Assembly: GCA_045589955.1 (NCBI GenBank) | Contig: JAZNQD010000014.1 | Location: 1-42,756 of the forward strand | Origin: CAJGCS01 sp045589955 | Lineage (GTDB): Bacteria > Bacillota_I > Bacilli_A > ML615J-28 > CAG-313 | Direction of reading: 5' to 3' | DNA: 42,756 nt | Shown: in pieces, positions 25,713 to 35,263 of the stretch | Position numbering within the stretch: position 1 is the first letter of the stretch | Layout: each line of letters begins with the position of its first letter | Notes under the pieces: generated by a model | Database searches by the model: none | Seen by the model: the letters and a program-made list of their open reading frames with translations, nothing else | Told to the model about the DNA's origin: nothing | Translations under genes and position numbers: made by a program

Positions 25713-26270
25713 ATGAAACAAATTAAAAAATTCATTATTTTTGTATTTTTACTTTTTATTTGTTTAAGTACATCAGGATGTAAAAATAATAAAATTAAAC
25801 ATTTAAAAAATGCTATTTCTTATCAAGGAAGATATTGCTTAAATCTTGAAGAAAGTTCTTTAGATAATTTTATCTTTTACTCGCAAAACTTAAAATGTTC
25901 TGTTAATCTTGAAAGAGTCGAACTGGAATTAAAATTAATTAGCAATAGAAAATATAACAAATTATCACCTGTTAATGTTGTTAAAATTAATGATTTTTAC
26001 TATGAAATAACATACTTTGTTAAGTTTAGTAATAGTGATTATAAAGAATATCTATTTGAAAAAGGAATGTCTAAAAGAGATGTTTATTATTCAATAATTA
26101 CTTTAGATGGTATAGATTACTTATATCGATTAACAAACTTAGAATTTGTTGATGAAAAGTTATTAGTTACTATTAATGGATCTGACTACTCATATAAGTT
26201 AAATGGTGATGATTATTATACTAAACCTTTAGGTGAAGAATATTTTGGTAAACTGATTTTAGAAAAATAG
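25713..26270 (+). CDS. Small lipoprotein (1 of 3 related)
   Basis: 185 residues. The signal peptide ends in a plausible lipobox STSGC. The mature protein is beta-rich with G-R-Y-C-L-N-L-E near its start and a central Y-E-I-T-Y-F-V-K-F-S-N-S-D-Y segment, both echoed in the next two genes. Family unknown. It lies 18 nt before the second copy. Confidence 0.65.
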   Translation: MKQIKKFIIFVFLLFICLSTSGCKNNKIKHLKNAISYQGRYCLNLEESSLDNFIFYSQNLKCSVNLERVELELKLISNRKYNKLSPVNVVKINDFYYEITYFVKFSNSDYKEYLFEKGMSKRDVYYSIITLDGIDYLYRLTNLEFVDEKLLVTINGSDYSYKLNGDDYYTKPLGEEYFGKLILEK

Positions 26271-26288
26271 ATTATTAAGGAGTACTTT

Positions 26289-26867
26289 ATGAATGTTTAT
26301 AAAAGAATACTTTTTTATATAATGTTATTAGCCTCTATCCTAATGTGTAGTTCATGCAAAGAAAGCAAAAAAATAGATTTTAGCACAATCGACTTAAGTG
26401 GAACTTATATTATCGATGAAGAATGCTTTTTTAATATTAATGAATTTCATATTGAAGACTATTATGTTGAGGAAATCAAAATATGCTTAAGTAATCCAAT
26501 AATGCTCGGAAAAACTGAAACAAAATCAATAAGATATCAAAAAAATGTCCATATCTGTAATGGTATTAAATATGATTTAGAATTATATATTAAATTTACG
26601 AATTTAGATTTGATGAAGGTTCATGTTATGGGAATAGGAAGCACAGATTTGTTAGGTTACAATATTTATGATGCCTTGTTTATAAATGGTTCTGATAGAA
26701 TTATTTTCCGTTTTTGCCTTTCAAAAACTTTGAATTATGGTAATTCTATTTCGATATGTGGAACTGAGCCAATGGAGAAAAATCATCCTTGGTATGGAGA
26801 AAAAATAATAGAAAATTCCGGCGTAACACATGTTGGTTGTTTGAAGATTGAAGGTGAAACAAGATGA
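26289..26867 (+). CDS. Small lipoprotein (2 of 3 related)
   Basis: 192 residues with lipobox CSSC. The mature start LSGTYIIDEECFF resembles the neighbouring proteins, as does DLELYIKFTNLD in the middle. It contains several extra Cys residues. AAGGAG precedes the ATG. The end overlaps the third gene by 4 bp (ATGA). Function unknown. Confidence 0.65.
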   Translation: MNVYKRILFYIMLLASILMCSSCKESKKIDFSTIDLSGTYIIDEECFFNINEFHIEDYYVEEIKICLSNPIMLGKTETKSIRYQKNVHICNGIKYDLELYIKFTNLDLMKVHVMGIGSTDLLGYNIYDALFINGSDRIIFRFCLSKTLNYGNSISICGTEPMEKNHPWYGEKIIENSGVTHVGCLKIEGETR

Positions 26868-27415
26868 GAAAAATTGGACTTTTAGCGATTATTTCATCTC
26901 TTGTAATTCTTTTTCAATATATTTCTTTAGGTGAAGATATTTCCGGTACATATTGTATTGATCGTGAAGATTCGTCTTATCGCGTTGATTTTGAAAAATC
27001 TGTTTGTTTTGGATCTCGAAAATTAGAAGACATTTACTTTACGCTTGATAGAACAACAGAAGATGCTTTTTTAGAATCTAGATCTATTAATATTGTTGGT
27101 ATAAATTCTGATTATTATGTTTTTAATCTGTTTATAAAATTTGAAGGTGAAGATTATCAAAAATTTGACGCATTATACTATGGTAAATATCGAATTAACA
27201 TTGGTGAAATCTATTATTTTTCATCAGTTATAGTTGATAATGGTGTTAAATATCAGTTTCCTTTTTACTTATCAAAAGAGCATACTAAAAATTTCGCTTT
27301 AGGGCCTATATTTAATTTTAATTTTGATTATAAAATAGATTTTAAAACAATACCTACCGATTACGATTCTTCAAATTCTTCATATAAATATTATTTTTAT
27401 GAAAAAAATGAATAA
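26864..27415 (+). CDS. Small exported protein (3 of 3 related), no lipobox
   Basis: 183 residues. A hydrophobic N-terminus (about 4-22) leads straight to ISGTYCIDRED, equivalent to the mature start of the other two, but there is no Cys at the lipobox position. It would be secreted or stay anchored by the signal. A central VFNLFIKFEGEDYQK matches the shared pattern. Function unknown. Confidence 0.6.
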   Translation: MRKIGLLAIISSLVILFQYISLGEDISGTYCIDREDSSYRVDFEKSVCFGSRKLEDIYFTLDRTTEDAFLESRSINIVGINSDYYVFNLFIKFEGEDYQKFDALYYGKYRINIGEIYYFSSVIVDNGVKYQFPFYLSKEHTKNFALGPIFNFNFDYKIDFKTIPTDYDSSNSSYKYYFYEKNE

Positions 27416-27433
27416 TTGTTTGTTTACTACATT

Positions 27434-27459
27434 CCACCTGTTTTAAATAGGTGGTTTTT
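27434..27459 (+). terminator. Terminator after the small lipoprotein genes
   Basis: CCACCT (27434-27439) pairs with AGGTGG (27449-27454), extended inwards by G-T and T-A pairs, followed by TTTTT. Confidence 0.8.
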
Positions 27460-27487
27460 GTTTATGATAATATTCAATTCCCTTATA

Positions 27488-27516
27488 TCGACAAAATGAA
27501 GAAAATATGGTATACT
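27488..27516 (+). promoter_or_regulatory. Promoter of the hydrolase/lipid-kinase genes
   Basis: TCGACA at 27488-27493, a 17-bp spacer and TATACT at 27511-27516 with TGg (extended -10). GGTGG lies just before the ATG at 27552. Confidence 0.7.
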
Positions 27517-27551
27517 ATTAATAGAATAAAATAATAATTGGTGGTATTAAT

Positions 27552-28523
27552 ATGTTATTTAATTTTACTACAGGGATTCCGGTATTGGATAATATACTAT
27601 TAATTGCTTTTGTTGGTTTTGTTATTTTGTTAATTATTGCTTTTGTTTTGTTTATTATTTCAATAAAAGTTTTTCAAAAAACTTTTATTCCTCCTAAAAC
27701 TTTTACAAGAGGAAAAACAAAACCTAAATATGCAAAATACAAAGATTTACAAGAACAATATTTAAAAGAATATGATAACCTTGATAAAGAAGAAGTTTAT
27801 ATTAAGGGATATAAAAATAAGAAAGCTCATGGAACATTAATAAAATCAAAGACAAATTCCAAGAAGGTCATTATCTTTGCTCATGGTTGGAAAAGTAATG
27901 GCTTAAATGATTATATTTGTGGAGCGACTTTTTTACATCGTCATGATTATAATGTCTTAGTAATCGACCAATATGCCCATAATGAAAGTGAAGGAAAATA
28001 TATTAGTTTTGGAATGTATGATAAATTCAATGTTTTAAAATGGGTTGATTATATTAATGAATACTTTCAAAAAGACTGTGAGATTTACTTAATGGGTGTA
28101 TCAATGGGTTCATCTACAGTTCTTTGGCTTGCAAGTAGAACTATGGAAAATGTTCATGGTATTATTGGTGATTCCGGATATTATAATGGCTATGAACTAG
28201 CGAAATACTTTATTGCCAAAAATATTTCTTTTGTTCCTAATCTTGTTGCCTTTATGACAAGAATAGTATGCAAAATTTTTGCCGGATTTGATATCAAAAA
28301 ATGTGATTTGAAAGAAGCATTAACCCATTCAAAATATCCGATTCTACTATTCCATGGGGATAAAGATGACTTTGTTCCAATTGAACATACAGTAAATGCA
28401 TATAATGACTGCACTAGCAAAAAAGAAATTGTCATTTTCGAAGGTAGTAACCATATTATTGCCTCACTTATGCATAAAGAAAAATATGAAAATCACGTTA
28501 TAAAATTTATTGAAGAAAATTAG
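27552..28523 (+). CDS. Membrane-anchored alpha/beta hydrolase
   Basis: 323 residues. An N-terminal TM anchor (about 15-38) is followed by a serine hydrolase domain: oxyanion region FAHGW, nucleophile S184 in GVSMGS, acid D270 or D273 in HGDKDDFVP and H301 in GSNHI. The layout matches Bacillus YqkD-like hydrolases. It probably hydrolyses an ester or acyl substrate at the membrane; the exact substrate is unknown. The downstream lipid kinase starts 7 nt later, so a lipid-related role is possible. Confidence 0.88.
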   Translation: MLFNFTTGIPVLDNILLIAFVGFVILLIIAFVLFIISIKVFQKTFIPPKTFTRGKTKPKYAKYKDLQEQYLKEYDNLDKEEVYIKGYKNKKAHGTLIKSKTNSKKVIIFAHGWKSNGLNDYICGATFLHRHDYNVLVIDQYAHNESEGKYISFGMYDKFNVLKWVDYINEYFQKDCEIYLMGVSMGSSTVLWLASRTMENVHGIIGDSGYYNGYELAKYFIAKNISFVPNLVAFMTRIVCKIFAGFDIKKCDLKEALTHSKYPILLFHGDKDDFVPIEHTVNAYNDCTSKKEIVIFEGSNHIIASLMHKEKYENHVIKFIEEN

Positions 28524-28530
28524 GAGAGTT

Positions 28531-29454
28531 ATGTTACATTATTTTATTGTTAATCCTGTTGCAGGAAGAGAAAACGCTCTACCAAAATTAGAAGAAGAGC
28601 TTAAAAGAATCTTTGCAAATAGAGATGATAAATATGAAATTTACCAAACTAAATGTGAAAATGATGCAACTTTCGAAATTAAACGCAAACTTCAAGAAAG
28701 AGATCAAATGAATCCTTCAATGCATATTCGCATTTATTCTGCCGGGGGCGATGGAACTGCTTATGAATGTGCTAATGGTATCTATGGATATCATAATGTA
28801 AGTTTTGCGATTCTTCCAACAGGGTCTTGTAATGATTTCTTAAAATCATTTACGGAAGTTGATTTTGCCAATTTAGAAAAGATGGTCAATGCGAATGCTT
28901 ATCCGATAGATGTTTTAAAAATTAATGATAAGATTTGTGTTAATGTTTGTAATATTGGTTATGATGCTAAAGCAAATGAAGATTGCATGCGCTTTCGAAA
29001 GAAGATGAAGTCGATCCATCGTGCTTATGTTAAGTCCTTAATCATTAACCTACTTAAACCACTAGGCGATCCAGTAACAATTTATGATGAAAATAACAAT
29101 GTTATTTTTGAAGGAAAAAGCTTATTATTAACATTTAGTAATGGAAAGTATTATGGTGGTGGATATAAATGTGCCCCACTTTCATTATGTGATGATGGCA
29201 TGCTTGATTTTACTTGTATTAAAAAGGTAAGTCGTTTAACTTTCATTCGCCTGGTCGGTGGATATAAAAAAGGAGAACATATTACTAATTTGGAAAAATA
29301 CCAAAAATATTGTGTTTACAAAAGATGTGAAAAAGCTCGAGTTGTTTCTGATAAACTCCTTACTTATTGTATTGATGGAGAAATATTTCATGCTAAAGAG
29401 CTAAATATTGAGACAATGAAACACGCCTTTAATTTTGTTATTCCCGAAAAATAA
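28531..29454 (+). CDS. Diacylglycerol kinase-like lipid kinase (DagK/YegS family)
   Basis: About 307 residues. The ATG at 28531 is chosen because AGGAGAG (28522-28528) precedes it and HYFIVNPVAGR, the usual family N-terminus, follows. The kinase motif SAGGDGTAYE and substrate-loop LPTGSCNDF are intact. Family members phosphorylate diacylglycerol or similar lipids, recycling them into phospholipid synthesis. It forms an operon with the alpha/beta hydrolase. Confidence 0.9.
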   Translation: MLHYFIVNPVAGRENALPKLEEELKRIFANRDDKYEIYQTKCENDATFEIKRKLQERDQMNPSMHIRIYSAGGDGTAYECANGIYGYHNVSFAILPTGSCNDFLKSFTEVDFANLEKMVNANAYPIDVLKINDKICVNVCNIGYDAKANEDCMRFRKKMKSIHRAYVKSLIINLLKPLGDPVTIYDENNNVIFEGKSLLLTFSNGKYYGGGYKCAPLSLCDDGMLDFTCIKKVSRLTFIRLVGGYKKGEHITNLEKYQKYCVYKRCEKARVVSDKLLTYCIDGEIFHAKELNIETMKHAFNFVIPEK

Positions 29455-29499
29455 TTTTTTTAAATGCTAAGCGTAATGCTTTTATTTTAATGCCTGTAG

Positions 29500-29508
29500 T
29501 GATATAAT
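29500..29508 (+). promoter_or_regulatory. Extended -10 promoter of dut
   Basis: TGaTATAAT at 29500-29508 without a good -35. Predicted start near 29515. AAGGAGG before the ATG at 29540. Confidence 0.5.
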
Positions 29509-29539
29509 AAATATAAATTTGTAGAAAAGGAGGATTATC

Positions 29540-30049
29540 ATGAACACAAAACGTATTGCAAAATTTGAAAAAGTTTCGTATGAACAATTTGTAAAAGACT
29601 TTAAAGATCTTAATGACTATCAAAATGTTTATGATAGTCTTCAATTACCTAAAAGAGCTACAAAATATTCTGCCGGATATGATTTCTTCTTACCCTATGA
29701 TGTTTGTTTCAAACCTAATGAAACAGTTTTAATCCCTACCGGAATTAGAGTAAAGATAGAATGTAATTGGGTTTTAAAAATATTTCCAAGAAGTAGCTTA
29801 GGTTTTAAATACATGTTGAAATTAAATAATACAGTTGGTATTATTGATGCGGATTACTACTATTCGCAAAACGAAGGACATATTTTTATTAAATTAACTA
29901 ATCATTCTAATCAAGAAATACACTTGTCTAAGGGAAGTGCTTTTGTTCAAGGGATATTCTTAGAATATGGAATCACTTTAGATGATGATGCACACGAAAC
30001 ACGTGATGGTGGATTCGGTAGTACAGATCCAAAAAGATTGAATAGTTAA
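29540..30049 (+). CDS. dut: dUTP diphosphatase
   Basis: 169 residues. It hydrolyses dUTP to dUMP, keeping uracil out of DNA and feeding dTMP synthesis. The five trimeric dUTPase motifs can be found: SAGYDFF, PRSSLGF, GIIDADYY, a short motif 4 and DGGFGSTD. An N-terminal extension of ~45 residues precedes motif 1. Its stop codon is inside the terminator hairpin that separates it from lysA. Confidence 0.94.
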   Translation: MNTKRIAKFEKVSYEQFVKDFKDLNDYQNVYDSLQLPKRATKYSAGYDFFLPYDVCFKPNETVLIPTGIRVKIECNWVLKIFPRSSLGFKYMLKLNNTVGIIDADYYYSQNEGHIFIKLTNHSNQEIHLSKGSAFVQGIFLEYGITLDDDAHETRDGGFGSTDPKRLNS

Positions 30050-30063
30050 TATTCAATCTTTTT
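30031..30063 (+). terminator. Hairpin terminator or attenuator between dut and lysA
   Basis: A 14-bp perfect stem: 30031-30044 (AAAAAGATTGAATA) pairs with 30050-30063 (TATTCAATCTTTTT), loop GTTAA. It spans the dut stop codon. The lysA ribosome site AAGGAG (30067-30072) follows at once, leaving no space for a promoter. Confidence 0.85.
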
Positions 30064-30078
30064 ATTAAGGAGAAAAAC

Positions 30079-31362
30079 ATGAAAAATTTAAAAAACATAA
30101 ATAATGAATTATACATTGGTGATTACAAACTTTCTGATCTTGGGAAAAGATATGGAACGCCAACATATATTTTTGATGAAGATGATTTAGATTCAAAAAT
30201 GAAGTTTTATACTAGTACATTTAAAGGTAATTCTTTTAAAACAAGTATTGTTTATGCGTCAAAAGCATTCTTAGTACCTGCCATTTGTGAACTACTTAAG
30301 ATTAATAATTTATGTATGGATGCAATGAGTATAACTGATATGGAAATTGCCAAATTTGCCGGATATGATTTTAACAATATTGTTTTTCATGGAAACAATA
30401 AATCAGATGCTGAATTAGAATATGCAATTAGTAATAATGTTGGGTACATTGTTGTTGATAATCTAGATGAATTAAAAAGATTAGATCTTATTGCCAATAA
30501 TTATAAAAAAGAAGTTAAAACTTTATTTAGAATTAATCCTTTAGTTGATGCACATACGCACAAGTATATTCAAACAGCTTTAAATGCGAGTAAATTTGGT
30601 GAAAACATTAATGATAAGAAAATCATTAAAGCCTTTATTGAAATATATCAAAATAGCAAGTATGTTAAGCTATTAGGATTCCACTCACATATTGGTTCGC
30701 AAATCAAAGAAGTAGATCCTTTCTTATTACTTGTTCAAAAACTTGTAGCTTTTACAAAAGAAATCAATGAAACATATCATATGGGTCTTGATACAATTAA
30801 CCTTGGAGGAGGATTTGGAATTGAATATTTCAAAGGCGATGAAAAGGTTGATTTAGGTGCAATGTTAAAAGCATTAATTAATAAAATTGAAGAGGAAAAC
30901 AGTCAATATAATCATTTTATTAAACATATAATGATTGAACCAGGTCGTAGTATTGTAGGACCAGCTTGTTTAACTTTATATGAATGTGGCATCTTAAAAA
31001 AGACAATTGGTGGAAAAAACTTTTTATTCATTGATGGTGGGATGACAGATAATATTCGTCCTGCTTTATATGATGCTAAATATCAAGCAGTTGTGGTTGA
31101 TAAAGTTGAATCTAATCAACTTGTAAACTGTGACATTGTTGGTAAGTGTTGTGAATCAGGCGACTTTATTATTAAAGATGCAACGATTCCAGTTACCAAA
31201 CCAAAAGATTATATTGCGATTTTCCAAACAGGTGCATATAATTATTCAATGCATATTGAATATAATGGACATTTACGTCCTCAAGTATTATTTGTTGGAA
31301 AAAATGTTCGTATTGTTTCTAAAAGACAAACAGTAGAACACGTTTTAGAGTTATTTAAATAA
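30079..31362 (+). CDS. lysA: Diaminopimelate decarboxylase
   Basis: 427 residues; the last step of lysine synthesis, meso-DAP to lysine, with PLP. The PLP lysine is K62 in YASKAF. Further family motifs are HSHIGSQI, GGGFGIEY, EPGRSIVGPA and CCESGDF (substrate Cys and acidic residue). Length is normal. It implies a DAP pathway and so a walled cell. It is preceded by a strong hairpin and followed 25 bp later by the ABC exporter. Confidence 0.96.
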   Translation: MKNLKNINNELYIGDYKLSDLGKRYGTPTYIFDEDDLDSKMKFYTSTFKGNSFKTSIVYASKAFLVPAICELLKINNLCMDAMSITDMEIAKFAGYDFNNIVFHGNNKSDAELEYAISNNVGYIVVDNLDELKRLDLIANNYKKEVKTLFRINPLVDAHTHKYIQTALNASKFGENINDKKIIKAFIEIYQNSKYVKLLGFHSHIGSQIKEVDPFLLLVQKLVAFTKEINETYHMGLDTINLGGGFGIEYFKGDEKVDLGAMLKALINKIEEENSQYNHFIKHIMIEPGRSIVGPACLTLYECGILKKTIGGKNFLFIDGGMTDNIRPALYDAKYQAVVVDKVESNQLVNCDIVGKCCESGDFIIKDATIPVTKPKDYIAIFQTGAYNYSMHIEYNGHLRPQVLFVGKNVRIVSKRQTVEHVLELFK

Positions 31363-31387
31363 AATTTATTAAGTATGGAGGAAACTA

Positions 31388-33217
31388 ATGAAAACAAATA
31401 AATTAGGTTTCCGCTATCTTTGTCAATTAGCCTTGAAATATTTACCTCTAATACTTTTATTAATGTTCTTAGTAGCAGTTGATTCGGCAACATATAGTTA
31501 CGTATCAATGTTTATTAAGTATATTATTGGGGTATTAGATGGTGAAACAGTTAGTACAACCCTTCCTAAATTTATTACAAATATTTTTGATTCAGGAAGT
31601 ACTGTTATTATGCAAGTCATTTATGCTTCTATTGGCTTGGCAATATACCAAATTATTAGAGGAATAATGAAATTTATTACAGGATGTTATCGACAAATCT
31701 TAGGGGAGACAATCTCAAAAAATATACGTAAAGAAATGTATGAGCATATTCAAGATTTATCATATGCTTATCATAATAATGTAGATACAGGTGACTTAAT
31801 TCAAAGATGTACAACTGATAATGATGTTGTTAAAAACTTCTTAAGTATGCAATTACCAGAAGTTGTTTCAACATTTGCCATTCTAATTTTCGCATCTTAT
31901 CAAATGGCTTCTATTAATACTACACTAATGTTAGTGTCATTATTAGTCATTCCTGTGTCATTTACAATGTCAATTATTTTTTGTGTATACGTTGAAAAGA
32001 AATACACAGTAATTGAAGAAGAAGAAGCAAAATTACTAACAATCATTCAAGAAAACTTAGCTGGTGTTCGTGTAGTTAAAGCGTTCGCTAACGAAAAGTT
32101 TGAAAATGAAAAATTTGAAAAACAAAGTAAGAAGTATGCTGACTTAAACCTTGCTTTAAACCGCAAGTCAGCCTTATTCTGGGGATTTAATGACTTTTTG
32201 TCAATGGCCCAATACTTACTTGTTACTGCTATTTCAATTTATCTTGCCATGAACACAACAAGTATTGAAAGTTCAGATATCGTTGCTTTACTTATGCTTG
32301 TTGGATCATTTATTTGGCCAGTTCGTAGTCTTGGTCGTATGATTGGTGAATGTGGTAAAAGCTTTGTTGCGGCGGGGCGTATTAAAGAAATATTAAATTA
32401 TCAAAGTGAATATTTAAATGATTCAAATAAAACACCAGAAATTAATGGACAAATTTCCTTTAATAATGTAAGTTTTAAATTTGATGATACTGATCAACAC
32501 TTATTAACAAATCTTTCTTTTGATATTAAGCCAGGTGAAACGATTGCTATTATTGGTAAAACTGGTAGTGGTAAAAGTACTATTGCCAAAATTTTAGAAC
32601 GCTTCTATGATTATCAAGCCGGTTCAATAACTCTTAATGGAAATGAACTTCGTGATATTAATAAAAAATACATTCGTACTCAAATTGGGTTAATTCTACA
32701 AGAGCCTTTCTTATATACAAGAAGTGTTTATGATAATATCGCAATTACAAATCCAGAAATTAGTGAAAAAGAAGTCCATAAGGTAGCTCGAATTTCCGCA
32801 ATTGAAAAGGATATTAAGAGTTTTGAAAAAGGTTACCAGACATTAGTCGGTGAAAAAGGAACAACTTTATCCGGCGGACAAAAACAACGTATTTCAATTG
32901 CCCGTATGCTACTACTTGATAAACCAATCTTGATTTTTGATGATAGCTTAAGTGCTGTTGATACGGAAACTGATTTGATGATTAGAACGGCTATTCAAAA
33001 GCGTGAAACTAAATCAACAATGATTATTATTACGCATCGTATCACAACTGCTAAACAGGCTGATAAAATTATTGTTTTAGAAAATGGTACAGTAAGCCAA
33101 ATTGGTACTCATGAAACTTTATCTAAAACTAATGGCTTATACAAAAAACTTTGGGATATCCAAGGTGCAATTGAAGAAGAGTTTGTTAAAATGTTAGAAA
33201 GTGGAGGTAATGAATAA
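31388..33217 (+). CDS. Heterodimeric ABC exporter, subunit A
   Basis: 609 residues: six TM helices (about 15-335) fused to a nucleotide-binding domain. Walker A is IGKTGSGKST and the signature LSGGQKQ is canonical, but Walker B ends LIFDDS, so the catalytic Glu is Asp. That is the mark of the degenerate half of BmrC/D- or TM287/288-type exporters. Its stop shares a base with the partner start (TAATG). It likely exports drugs, lipids or peptides; substrate unknown. Confidence 0.93.
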   Translation: MKTNKLGFRYLCQLALKYLPLILLLMFLVAVDSATYSYVSMFIKYIIGVLDGETVSTTLPKFITNIFDSGSTVIMQVIYASIGLAIYQIIRGIMKFITGCYRQILGETISKNIRKEMYEHIQDLSYAYHNNVDTGDLIQRCTTDNDVVKNFLSMQLPEVVSTFAILIFASYQMASINTTLMLVSLLVIPVSFTMSIIFCVYVEKKYTVIEEEEAKLLTIIQENLAGVRVVKAFANEKFENEKFEKQSKKYADLNLALNRKSALFWGFNDFLSMAQYLLVTAISIYLAMNTTSIESSDIVALLMLVGSFIWPVRSLGRMIGECGKSFVAAGRIKEILNYQSEYLNDSNKTPEINGQISFNNVSFKFDDTDQHLLTNLSFDIKPGETIAIIGKTGSGKSTIAKILERFYDYQAGSITLNGNELRDINKKYIRTQIGLILQEPFLYTRSVYDNIAITNPEISEKEVHKVARISAIEKDIKSFEKGYQTLVGEKGTTLSGGQKQRISIARMLLLDKPILIFDDSLSAVDTETDLMIRTAIQKRETKSTMIIITHRITTAKQADKIIVLENGTVSQIGTHETLSKTNGLYKKLWDIQGAIEEEFVKMLESGGNE

Positions 33218-35190
33218 TGATTACTTTAGCTTTTATTATTATATTTACAATTCTTTTATCACGTAAACGTAATAAAGTTTTAAAAGAAAACTTTAATATA
33301 AAAAAACGTAAACATGTTTACAATGAATACATTATTGAAAAAGATGATGAAGAAGAAGATGATGATAAGAAACAAAAACTAGATATTGGTATTTGGAAGA
33401 AAATTTTAAAAATCATGATTCGTAATAAAAAAGATATTATTATCTTACTGATTGCGGTATTCGTTAATAGTATCATTGATATTTCTTTCCCTTTAATGAA
33501 TTCGTATGCCATCGAACACTATTTTGGTGAAAATCCCGACTTTTCTACAAGATACATCTTTTGCCTAATGTACTTTATTATGGCAGTAATGATGGGGGTA
33601 TGTGTTTGGTTGTTTATTCGCTGTGCTGCAAAAGTAGAAGAATCGACAACGTATGAGATCAGAAGACAAACGTTTGATAAATTACAAAAATTGTCATTCT
33701 CATATTATGACACAACATCATCTGGTTGGGTTATGGCTCGTATGACTTCTGATACAAGAAGACTTGCAAATATTGTATCATGGGGTGTAGTTGATGTATT
33801 ATGGGGTGTTGTCTTAATGGTTGGTACATTAGTTGTAACAATCATTATCAACTGGCGCTTATCAATAGTCTTACTTGTTCTATTACCAATTTTCTTTGCG
33901 ATTACTATTTTCTATCGAAAATTGATCTTAAAACAATACCGTGGCGTTCGTAAAATCAACTCTGCTATTACCGCAAGCATGAATGAATCATTTATGGGTG
34001 CTAATACTACCAAGACTTTAGCTATTGAAGATGAAAACAATTATGCATTTGGTGATTTAACGCAAAAGTACAAACGTCGTGCGATTATTGCAAGTGCCTA
34101 TTCTTCAGTCTTCTGGCCTTCATTACTTGTTCTAGGCTATATTGGTGTTGCCTTTATTTCAAGTATTGGTGGATCTTTTGTATTATCTGATGTTCCAAAA
34201 CTTGCCATCACAACAGCTACGCTTTATATTTTTATTGACTATGCCATTCGTTTCTTCGAACCAGTTATGTCAATTGCCCGTATTATTTCTGACTTTCAAC
34301 AAGCTCAAGCATCAGCTGAACGTATCTTATCCTTAATCGAAACTGAACCTGATGTTAAAGACACTGAAGAAGTTACTCTAAAATATGGTGATTTGTATAA
34401 CAAGAAAAAAGAAAATTGGGAAGAACTTGAAGGTGATATAGAGTTTAAAAACGTTTCTTTTAAATATAAAGGAACTGATAAAAATGTCCTAACAAGATTC
34501 AACTTAAATATTAAAAAAGGTCAAAATGTTGCCTTTGTTGGCGAAACAGGTAGTGGTAAATCAACAATCATCAACTTAATATGTCGTTTCTATGAACCAA
34601 GCGAAGGTGAAATCCTAATCGATGGAAAAAATTATAAAGAACGCTCTTATAGTTGGTTACATGATAATTTAGGGTATGTTCTTCAAACTCCTACTTTATT
34701 TAGTGGTACTATTAAAGAAAATGTGCGTTATGGTAAATTAGACGCTACTGATGAAGAAATAATTAGTGCATGTAAATATGTAAATGCGCATGAGTTTATC
34801 GAAAAACTTGATAATGGTTATGACACTGAAATTGGTGAAGGTGGTAATAAATTATCAATAGGGCAAAAGCAATTAATTTCTTTTGCTCGTGCGATTATTG
34901 CTAATCCGAAAATTCTTGTGCTTGATGAAGCAACTTCATCAATTGATACTGAGACAGAAGTCTTAATCCAAGAAGCAATGAAAACAGTTATGAAAAACAG
35001 AACTTGTCTTGTTGTTGCACATAGATTATCAACTGTTGTAAATTCCGACTTGATCATCGTAATGCGAGAAGGACATATTCTTGAAAGTGGTACACACCAA
35101 GAACTATTAAAACAACGTGGTTATTATTTCAACCTATATAAAAATCAATTCTATCAAGAAAAAGAGAGCCAAATGGTTCAAAATATTTAA
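33217..35190 (+). CDS. Heterodimeric ABC exporter, subunit B, with N-terminal extension
   Basis: 657 residues. A short hydrophobic leader (1-13) and an acidic Lys/Asp/Glu stretch (about 40-55) precede the usual six TM helices (about 65-385) and NBD. Walker A is VGETGSGKST; the signature is LSIGQKQ, with Ile for Gly; Walker B LVLDEATSS keeps the catalytic Glu. The deviating signature faces the Asp-containing site of subunit A, so the two defects lie in the same composite ATP site. The other site is complete. No clear terminator follows. Confidence 0.93.
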   Translation: MITLAFIIIFTILLSRKRNKVLKENFNIKKRKHVYNEYIIEKDDEEEDDDKKQKLDIGIWKKILKIMIRNKKDIIILLIAVFVNSIIDISFPLMNSYAIEHYFGENPDFSTRYIFCLMYFIMAVMMGVCVWLFIRCAAKVEESTTYEIRRQTFDKLQKLSFSYYDTTSSGWVMARMTSDTRRLANIVSWGVVDVLWGVVLMVGTLVVTIIINWRLSIVLLVLLPIFFAITIFYRKLILKQYRGVRKINSAITASMNESFMGANTTKTLAIEDENNYAFGDLTQKYKRRAIIASAYSSVFWPSLLVLGYIGVAFISSIGGSFVLSDVPKLAITTATLYIFIDYAIRFFEPVMSIARIISDFQQAQASAERILSLIETEPDVKDTEEVTLKYGDLYNKKKENWEELEGDIEFKNVSFKYKGTDKNVLTRFNLNIKKGQNVAFVGETGSGKSTIINLICRFYEPSEGEILIDGKNYKERSYSWLHDNLGYVLQTPTLFSGTIKENVRYGKLDATDEEIISACKYVNAHEFIEKLDNGYDTEIGEGGNKLSIGQKQLISFARAIIANPKILVLDEATSSIDTETEVLIQEAMKTVMKNRTCLVVAHRLSTVVNSDLIIVMREGHILESGTHQELLKQRGYYFNLYKNQFYQEKESQMVQNI

Positions 35191-35207
35191 AAAAATTATT
35201 ATTACTT

Positions 35208-35236
35208 TTGGAATTTTTCTGATTTTATGATATAAT
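35208..35236 (+). promoter_or_regulatory. Promoter of the HNH-like gene
   Basis: TTGGAA at 35208-35213, a 17-bp spacer and TATAAT at 35231-35236 with TGa (extended -10). TGGAGG lies before the ATG at 35264. Confidence 0.75.
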
Positions 35237-35263
35237 TATGTGTAAATTATTAATGGAGGATTT

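Noticed and set aside
30044..30078. Lysine riboswitch before lysA
   Set aside because: The leader is only 29 nt after the dut stop; there is no room for the lysine aptamer, only a single hairpin.
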